A stretch of DNA of 64,000 nucleotides, taken from positions 30,638 to 94,637 of the forward strand of contig DATMZF010000017.1 in NCBI GenBank assembly GCA_035560555.1. The letters run 5' to 3'. The notes beneath the pieces were generated by a model. The model was not told the DNA's origin. It saw only the letters and a list, made by a program, of their open reading frames with translations, and did not search any database. The stretch comes from UBA11090 sp035560555. Its GTDB lineage: Bacteria; Spirochaetota; Spirochaetia; Treponematales; Rectinemataceae. Positions 58,753-64,000 of this stretch are shown here, piece by piece; the first letter of the stretch is position 1, and every line of letters starts with the position of its first letter. Made by a program: the position numbers and the translations under genes.

Positions 58753-61174
58753 GCGTGTCTTGAGTCCGGCGCAGGCCGAGCTCGCGAAGAAGTTTTCCGC
58801 CATCCTGGTTCCGGCGAAGACCCAGGGCAGGGATTCGCTCACCGAACTGGAAGGGCTTGCCATGCTCGAGGCTATGGGGATGGAGGCGCCGCGCCATCAT
58901 TTCGTGACCTCGGCCGAGGATTACGCGGCCCTTGCGGGACGGACCGCCTCCGAGGACGCCGCCGGATCGGACGGTGGCGATCATCTCTTTCCGGGACCGC
59001 GCGTCGTGGTAAAAGTGATCAGCCCACAGATACTGCACAAGACGGAGGTGGGCGGCGTCGCCATCGTCGCGAATGAGACCGAAGCCATTCTCGAAGCCAT
59101 ACGGTCGATGGAAGCTCGTTTCGTCATGTTCCATGTCGACGGGTACACCATCAACGAATTCGCGCAGTTCGAGCCCCGGCTCGGGCATGAGATCATCTTC
59201 GGCTATCGCTTCGCGGCCGATTTCGGGCCTGTCGTCAGTTTCGGCCCCGGCGGCATTTACGCGGAGTTCCTGGCCGAGAAATTCAAGCCTGGATCGGCCA
59301 ACGTCTGTTTCTCCCCGAGGACCGCGACGCGCGAAAGCGTCAGGGAAACGCTGTCCAGAAGCGTCGTTTTCGGTCTCGTGAGCGCCGGCCTGCGCAACAC
59401 CGAAATTTCCATTCCCGGCGAGGAACTCGTCGAGGCGCTCATGAAGTTCATCTCGGCCTCCGAAGCTCTCGCCGCGAGCGGCGTTTCCGAATTCGAGGTG
59501 AACCCCATGGTCATCCGTAAGGGCTCGGGCTCCGTGGCGCCGACTCCCGGAGCGGCCGCGGGCTCGCCCGCCGAAGCCGAGGCCAAAGACACTGCCCCCG
59601 CATCTCGGCTCCTCGCCCTCGACTGTCTCGTCAAGCTGAAGGATTTTTCGTCGATCGGCCTGTCCCCCGCCCCCGATGGCCAGCCGCGCAACGCGGCCCA
59701 GGACACTCGCCCCGTTGAAAATCTGGGTCGCATCCTCGCGCCCGAAAGCGCCGCCATCATCGGCGTCTCCGAAAAGGGGCTCAACAATGGCCGCATCATC
59801 CTCAAAAACCTTCTCGAAAACGGCTTCGACCCAAAACGCATCTACATCGTAAAGCCCGGAGCCGAGGGCATAGACGGCTGCCGCTGCGTTCCCGACGTCG
59901 CCCATCTTCCCGAGAAGGTCGATTTATTCGTCCTCGTCATCCCGGCCGCGGGCACGCCCGAGACCCTCGCCCAGATCGTTGCGGGCGACAAAGCCTGGTC
60001 CGTCATCGTGATTCCCGGCGGCCTCGAGGAAAAAACCGGCTCGGACGCCATCGTGAAAGAGATGCGGAAGGCATTCGACGAGGCGAGGGCGCGCGGCGCC
60101 GGCCCCCTCATCAACGGAGGCAACTGCCTCGGTATCAGATCGGTGCCGGGCAAGTACAACACGCTCTTCATACCCGAGCACAAACTGCCGATGCCCAAGG
60201 GAGTCGTCGCCCCCCTCGCCGTCATCTCGCAGTCCGGAGCCTTCTCCATCACCAGGATTTCAAAGCATCCCGATATCAACCCAAAGTACGTGATCACGCT
60301 CGGAAACCAGATGGATCTCACCATCGGCGACTACCTCGATTATATGCGTGACGACCCCGACATTAGGGTCTTCGCTGTCTACGTCGAGGGCTTCAAGGCG
60401 CTCGACGGCCTCAAGACCCTGAGCGCCGCGAAGGCCATCGTCAAGTCGGGCAGGACCGTCATTTTCTACAGGGCGGGAAGGACGAGCGCCGGCGCCGGCG
60501 CGGCGGCGAGCCATACGGCGAGCATCGCGGGCGATTATCCCGTCACGAGGGAGCTGTTCGCCCAGGCGGGCGCCATCGTCTGCGGCAGCCTCGACGAGTT
60601 CGACGACGCGATCACCATCTTCACCCTCCTCGAGGGTAAAAAGGCGAAGGGAAACAGGCTGGGAGCGGTGTCCAACGCTGGCTTCGAGTGCGTGGCCATA
60701 GCCGACAACCTGGGCGGGATGAAGCTGGCGAAATTCTCGAAGGCGACGAACGCCGCGCTCGCGAAGGTGCTGGATGACGCGGGCATAACGGAAATCGTGG
60801 ATGTGCACAATCCGCTCGACATAACGCCCATGGGAAGCGACGACACCTACGACCGCTCCTTCAGGGCGGCCCTCGCCGACGAGAACTGCGACCTCGGCAT
60901 CGTCGGCATCGTGCCCTTCACCGTCCGCATGAATTCCCTCGCCGCGGATCCAGCGGTCCACGATGAGGACGTGACGAAAGCGGATTCCATCGCGAGCCGA
61001 TACGGTTCGCTCATGGCGGAGACCGACAAGCCCTTCGTCGCCGTCGTCGACACGGGGCCGCTCTACGATCCTCTCTGCGGGGTGCTCGAGAAGCGCGGCG
61101 TCGTCGTCTTCAGGACGGCGGACAGGGCGCTCAAGATGCTGGAGTTGTGGAGGACGTCGTCCGCGGCGAGGTGA
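58727..61174 (+). CDS. Fused ADP-forming acyl-CoA synthetase (acetate/aryl-acetate-CoA ligase)
   Basis: An 815-residue chain joins both subunits. Residues about 35-290 form the ATP-grasp beta part (VVVKVISPQILHKTEVGGVA near 85-105). After an Ala/Pro-rich linker, residues about 330-810 form the CoA-binding and ligase alpha part (IIGVSEKGLNNG near 345, VISQSGAF near 505) with the catalytic phosphohistidine in ASHTAS near residue 597. The order is beta then alpha. It makes ATP from acyl-CoA, ADP and phosphate. Coupling to iorAB gives aryl-acetate plus ATP from aromatic amino acids. It overlaps iorB by 26 bases. Confidence 0.92.
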   Translation: MVKRNSPTERVLSPAQAELAKKFSAILVPAKTQGRDSLTELEGLAMLEAMGMEAPRHHFVTSAEDYAALAGRTASEDAAGSDGGDHLFPGPRVVVKVISPQILHKTEVGGVAIVANETEAILEAIRSMEARFVMFHVDGYTINEFAQFEPRLGHEIIFGYRFAADFGPVVSFGPGGIYAEFLAEKFKPGSANVCFSPRTATRESVRETLSRSVVFGLVSAGLRNTEISIPGEELVEALMKFISASEALAASGVSEFEVNPMVIRKGSGSVAPTPGAAAGSPAEAEAKDTAPASRLLALDCLVKLKDFSSIGLSPAPDGQPRNAAQDTRPVENLGRILAPESAAIIGVSEKGLNNGRIILKNLLENGFDPKRIYIVKPGAEGIDGCRCVPDVAHLPEKVDLFVLVIPAAGTPETLAQIVAGDKAWSVIVIPGGLEEKTGSDAIVKEMRKAFDEARARGAGPLINGGNCLGIRSVPGKYNTLFIPEHKLPMPKGVVAPLAVISQSGAFSITRISKHPDINPKYVITLGNQMDLTIGDYLDYMRDDPDIRVFAVYVEGFKALDGLKTLSAAKAIVKSGRTVIFYRAGRTSAGAGAAASHTASIAGDYPVTRELFAQAGAIVCGSLDEFDDAITIFTLLEGKKAKGNRLGAVSNAGFECVAIADNLGGMKLAKFSKATNAALAKVLDDAGITEIVDVHNPLDITPMGSDDTYDRSFRAALADENCDLGIVGIVPFTVRMNSLAADPAVHDEDVTKADSIASRYGSLMAETDKPFVAVVDTGPLYDPLCGVLEKRGVVVFRTADRALKMLELWRTSSAAR

Positions 61175-61227
61175 ATTCAGAAAATGGCGCGGGAAGAGCG
61201 CCCTCGCCGCGAGAGGTGGCGTTTCGG

Positions 61228-63087
61228 CTAGCTCCTCGGAACCGCGGCGATTCCCACGGCGCCGAGCCAGCCTATCGAGGCGAGGAGCGGCCCCATGTCC
61301 GACACGAGGATTTCCGTTCCGGAACTCGCGCGGGCTCCGCAGAGGCTGGCCAGTTTTTCGGCTTCTTCCTTCGCGGCTACGTGGACGATGTGGATGGTCC
61401 AGGCGACATCCGATGAAATGGACCCGCGAATTCTGGAAAATAACGCCGAAACCGTGTTCTTTTCGCCGATATACAGGCCTTTTGTCACCGCTTTTCCTGT
61501 CCTGTCCGTCGCGAGCAGAGGCTTCAAGCCGAATTTCCTGAGCACGAGGCTTTTGATGCCGTGCAGGCGGCCCGAACGGATGAGGCTCGCGAGGTCCTTG
61601 ACGGCCACGAAGAGCGCCAGCTCCCCGCGCTTCTTTTCGAGCTCGGCCAAGATTTCGCCAGCCGTAGAACCGGCTTCGGCGCGTTCAACCGCCAAAGCCG
61701 TCAAAGCCCCCGTTCCCGCGGTGATCGTTTTCGAATCGAAGCAACCGATCCTGCCCCCGAAAGCTTCGGCGGCCTTTTTCCCCGCCAGGAAGGTGCCCGA
61801 CATGGCGGAGCTGAGGCCTATATAGAGGGCTTCGTCGGCCTGCGAAAGCGCGAGGGTAAAAGCCCGAACGAAGGACGACTCGACCGGCTGGCTCGTCGAC
61901 ATGGAGAAGCCGGGGTCGTTTCTCATCTTCGAGTGGATGGCTTCCAGTTCCAAAGCCGCGCCATCGGGCCTCGTCGCTCCGTTTATCGTTATCAACGCCG
62001 GCACTTTTATGATTCCATGGTCGAGCATATAGTCGCCCGGAAGATCGCAGCCCGTGTCCACGATGACGACGCATGGCCTTTTCGCCTTGCCCGCTGAACG
62101 AAGCGCGAGGCGGCGCTGCAGTTCCATGTCGTCCACTTTGTGCTGTTCCACGGCGCCAGTCGCCTCGAGGAGATCGAATACGGCTGAGGGTCTGTCGCTA
62201 TGCACATGGACCCTGGCGATTTCCTCGTCGCCGGCGACGACGATGCTGTCGCCCAGTCCGGAAAGGGCTTCGCGGATCGTGGGGAGCGGCATTGAAGAGG
62301 CAAGGAGCAACGCCTCGGTGCAGTACCGGGGGCTGTCGGGATCGGCGGCATCGAGGTCGAGGGAATTCATGGCGACCGCTGTCTCTGCCGTGGGTTCGAC
62401 GGAGAATCCCTCCGAGACAGCCCTTACGCGCTTATCACCGCCCAGGGCCAGGCGCGCCCTCAGCCACTTTCCCGGTTTCAGCAGTTCGGCCATTCCGTCC
62501 AGAAGATGGACGAAGCCTTTGGCCCCCGCGTCCACGACGCCTGCCCTGCGCATTTCAGGCAGGAAATTCCGCGTCCGCTCGAGGGAGGCTTTCGCCGCGT
62601 CGAGGCCGGAATGGAAAACGAGGAAGATATCGTCGCAATGGGTCGCCGAATCGCGTAGGGCGCCGGCCCAGTCGTGAAGCACGGTGAGGATCGTCCCCTC
62701 GCGCGGAACGGTCAGCGCCGCCTTGGTCTTCTCGGCCGCCACGACCGCGCCCTGGGCCAAGCGTTTGGCGCCGATCCTGGCTTCCGATCCCAACTCGTGC
62801 GCGAGGCTCTGGAGAAACTGGGCAAGGATGGCGCCGGAATTCCCTCTCGCGCCTTCGAGGGCGGAGCGAGCCGCCTGCTTGAGCACGCTGCCCGCGTCCC
62901 GGTGAAGGGCCGACCTCAGAGACGCGGCGATCGACCGCATCGTGCTGGCCATGTTGGTTCCGGTGTCGCCGTCGGGAACGGGGAATACATTGATCGCGTT
63001 GAGGCCTTCCGCGTTGGATAGTATGGACTGCGATCCCGCGAGAAAGGCTGTACGGAGCCTTGGTCCGTCAAGGTATGCTATTTTCAT
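61228..63087 (-). CDS. FakA-FakB-type fatty-acid kinase fusion (DhaL plus DegV)
   Basis: A 619-residue chain. Residues 1-200 are the DhaL (DAK2) kinase domain with DGDTGTNMA near 39-47 and RGNSGAIL near 80-88. Residues 200-340 match the FakA middle domain (YCTEALLL, GLGDSIVVAGDEEIARVHVHSD, KVDDME). Residues 345-619 are a DegV/FakB fatty-acid-binding domain: VDTGCDLP near 345, MSTSQP near 395 and GLSSAMSGTFLAG near 425, replacing the usual FakA C-terminal domain. FakA phosphorylates fatty acids held by FakB to acyl-phosphate. Here both are in one protein, next to plsY, which uses acyl-phosphate. Only a weak GAG precedes the ATG. Confidence 0.85.
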   Translation of the reverse strand: MKIAYLDGPRLRTAFLAGSQSILSNAEGLNAINVFPVPDGDTGTNMASTMRSIAASLRSALHRDAGSVLKQAARSALEGARGNSGAILAQFLQSLAHELGSEARIGAKRLAQGAVVAAEKTKAALTVPREGTILTVLHDWAGALRDSATHCDDIFLVFHSGLDAAKASLERTRNFLPEMRRAGVVDAGAKGFVHLLDGMAELLKPGKWLRARLALGGDKRVRAVSEGFSVEPTAETAVAMNSLDLDAADPDSPRYCTEALLLASSMPLPTIREALSGLGDSIVVAGDEEIARVHVHSDRPSAVFDLLEATGAVEQHKVDDMELQRRLALRSAGKAKRPCVVIVDTGCDLPGDYMLDHGIIKVPALITINGATRPDGAALELEAIHSKMRNDPGFSMSTSQPVESSFVRAFTLALSQADEALYIGLSSAMSGTFLAGKKAAEAFGGRIGCFDSKTITAGTGALTALAVERAEAGSTAGEILAELEKKRGELALFVAVKDLASLIRSGRLHGIKSLVLRKFGLKPLLATDRTGKAVTKGLYIGEKNTVSALFSRIRGSISSDVAWTIHIVHVAAKEEAEKLASLCGARASSGTEILVSDMGPLLASIGWLGAVGIAAVPRS

Positions 63088-63145
63088 CTCAATAACACAG
63101 TATTACAATTTTTGTCAAAGAGCAAGAAGGGTCATGCGCCAGCGA

Positions 63146-63808
63146 TCAGCGCCTGCGTCGCAGAAACCTCAGTTTGTCGAAGGATTTTTCCCGGCCGCCA
63201 CATATGCGCCCGATATTCGCCCTGTGAGTGAAGACGACGAAGGCCGCCAGTACGGCCGAAAAGCCCAGGAGCCAGGGCGAGGGCGGGGACCCCGCCGCGC
63301 CCAGGGCGACGGCGACCGGCAGAATGAGCGCCGCCGCTATAGAGCTGGCCGAAACGATGCCGGTCGCGCCCAGCGCGAGAACAAAACCTATCGCCGAAAA
63401 CAGCGCCGCTCCGGGAGCTATAGCCAGGAGAGCGCCGGCGCCCGTCGCCACGCCCTTCCCTCCCCTGAAGCCCGCGAATACTGGGTAGACGTGACCCAGG
63501 ACGGCGAGGAGAGCTCCCGCGATCTTCACTACGATTGCGGGGAGCGCCGCGGCGGCTCCCCGCGCGCCGGTAGGCCCCAACGCCGAGCAGACCATGACGG
63601 CCAGAACTCCCTTCGAGATATCCACGGCGGTGACCGCCAGACCCGCCGCCGCGCCGAACTGCCTGAATATGTTCGTGGCACCGGTGGCGCCGCTTCCTCC
63701 ATCCCGCGGATCTTTGTGGAAGAAAAGCTTCCCCACGATGAGCCCGGTCGGGATGGATCCGAGAAGATAAGCGGCCAATAGGCCGAGAATAAGCGGAATC
63801 GCGCCCAT
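63146..63808 (-). CDS. plsY: Acyl-phosphate:glycerol-3-phosphate acyltransferase PlsY
   Basis: A 220-residue inner-membrane enzyme that moves the acyl group from acyl-phosphate to glycerol-3-phosphate, the first step of phospholipid synthesis. Three motifs are seen: GSIPTGLIVGK near residue 17, GGSGATGATNIFRQFG near 38-53 (PlsY motif 1/2), and FAGFRGGKGVAT near 110. About seven spans. The Met at 63808 is chosen as start from family length, though without a clear ribosome site; 63856 is the only upstream alternative. Its position before the Fak fusion suggests a shared acyl-phosphate pathway. Confidence 0.9.
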   Translation of the reverse strand: MGAIPLILGLLAAYLLGSIPTGLIVGKLFFHKDPRDGGSGATGATNIFRQFGAAAGLAVTAVDISKGVLAVMVCSALGPTGARGAAAALPAIVVKIAGALLAVLGHVYPVFAGFRGGKGVATGAGALLAIAPGAALFSAIGFVLALGATGIVSASSIAAALILPVAVALGAAGSPPSPWLLGFSAVLAAFVVFTHRANIGRICGGREKSFDKLRFLRRRR

Positions 63809-63861
63809 ACCGGTACGATAAGAGTTTTGGGGCCTAAAGACAAGATTGGAAAACAAAAAAA

Positions 63862-63935
63862 GGGGCTGTCCAAAAAGTTGGGCAGCCCCTTATTATATAT
63901 ATCGAGTAACTACAGGAACCATGATAAAATAGGAC
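63862..63935 (+). mobile_element. Left end of an insertion sequence (IS1182-like), cut by the window
   Basis: GGGGCTGTCCAAAAAG followed by TTGGGCAGCCCC makes an inverted repeat at 63862-63890, the form often seen at the ends of IS1182 and related elements (GGG-CTGTCC-AAAA). It could also serve as a terminator. The transposase starts 46 bases later. The right end lies beyond 64000. Confidence 0.5.
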
Positions 63936-64000
63936 ATGCCGAAAGGGAAAAGTGACAAGCTAGTCTTTAAGCCCTACGAACAGAAACAACCATGGCTCGT
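63936..64000 (+). CDS. Transposase, N-terminal fragment (runs off the window)
   Basis: The frame from the ATG at 63936 reads MPKGKSDKLVFKPYEQKQPW and continues past the edge. The FKPY-x-Q segment near the N-terminus resembles transposases of the IS1182/IS5-type DDE group (FKPYNQ-like). GGAC lies just upstream. Only 21 residues are visible, so family assignment is tentative. Confidence 0.5.
   Translation, partial: MPKGKSDKLVFKPYEQKQPWL

Noticed and set aside
1..64000. CRISPR array, rRNA or prophage
   Set aside because: No regularly spaced repeats, rRNA-like sequence, integrase or phage structural gene was seen.

Overview
The window (roughly 60 % G+C by eye) looks like the chromosome of an anaerobic, fermentative, outer-membrane-bearing bacterium, most likely a spirochaete. 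This placement is an inference. It rests on several lipoproteins with short lipoboxes, a Lol-like export operon, ferredoxin-linked amino-acid fermentation genes, hexuronate enzymes of the Thermotoga/spirochaete type, a diiron (ODP-like) sensor, a sigma-54 promoter and no respiratory genes. No rRNA or phylogenetic marker is present. Coding density is high and most genes sit in tightly coupled operons.

Layout. 1-2.5 kb: ugpA-ugpE glycerol-3-phosphate-type ABC permeases and a lipoprotein, closed by a bidirectional terminator. 2.5-7.9 kb: hexuronate catabolism (UxaC isomerase, SDR fructuronate reductase, UxaE tagaturonate epimerase), divergent from a LarA-family 2-epimerase. Both divergent promoters carry one arm of an inverted repeat. 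7.9-16.2 kb: a seven-gene minus-strand operon (ABC ATPase, two FtsX/LolC-type permeases, LolA-like protein, beta-barrel-like protein, response regulator, histidine kinase). 16.4-22.1 kb: ubiD-ubiA-ubiX followed by an NMT1/TauA-type binding protein and a fused ATPase-permease. 22.1-24.3 kb: an AT-rich region with a near-perfect sigma-54 promoter for an Hsp20 gene, then two ferredoxin genes, the first behind a GTAAC/GTTAC palindrome placed like a Crp/Fnr activator site. 24.4-25.9 kb: M29 aminopeptidase and a DUF493 protein.

26-34.3 kb: a three-gene translationally coupled operon (diiron/GGDEF-like/receiver protein, HEAT-repeat GT2 synthase, membrane-anchored glycosidase-like protein) that looks like an exopolysaccharide system. 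34.4-37.8 kb: CstA and an ArsB/NhaD-type transporter. 38.3-41.2 kb: a 54-residue lipoprotein, an SGNH lipoprotein and an acyl-CoA synthetase. 41.5-48.6 kb: DUF401 permease, PanE-like reductase, aminotransferase, NagB-like deaminase, a phosphohexomutase and a dual-specificity-type phosphatase. 48.6-54.7 kb: a GH52 beta-xylosidase, then amidohydrolase, amino-acid permease and a YiaK/DlgD-type dehydrogenase. 54.8 kb: tRNA-Leu(CAG). 55.1-61.2 kb: glutamine synthetase-like gene, IorA (without its usual ferredoxin tail), IorB and a fused ADP-forming acyl-CoA synthetase, i.e. 2-oxoacid oxidation with ATP formation. 61.2-63.8 kb: a FakA-FakB-type fusion next to PlsY. The window ends inside an insertion sequence.

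The genes combine plant-polysaccharide use (uronates, xylosides), amino-acid fermentation through ferredoxin, acyl-phosphate lipid synthesis and envelope biogenesis. The most unusual items are the sigma-54/Hsp20 pairing, the Fak fusion, the ferredoxin-less IorA, the HEAT-GT2/ODP operon and the prenyl-aromatic/ABC cluster.
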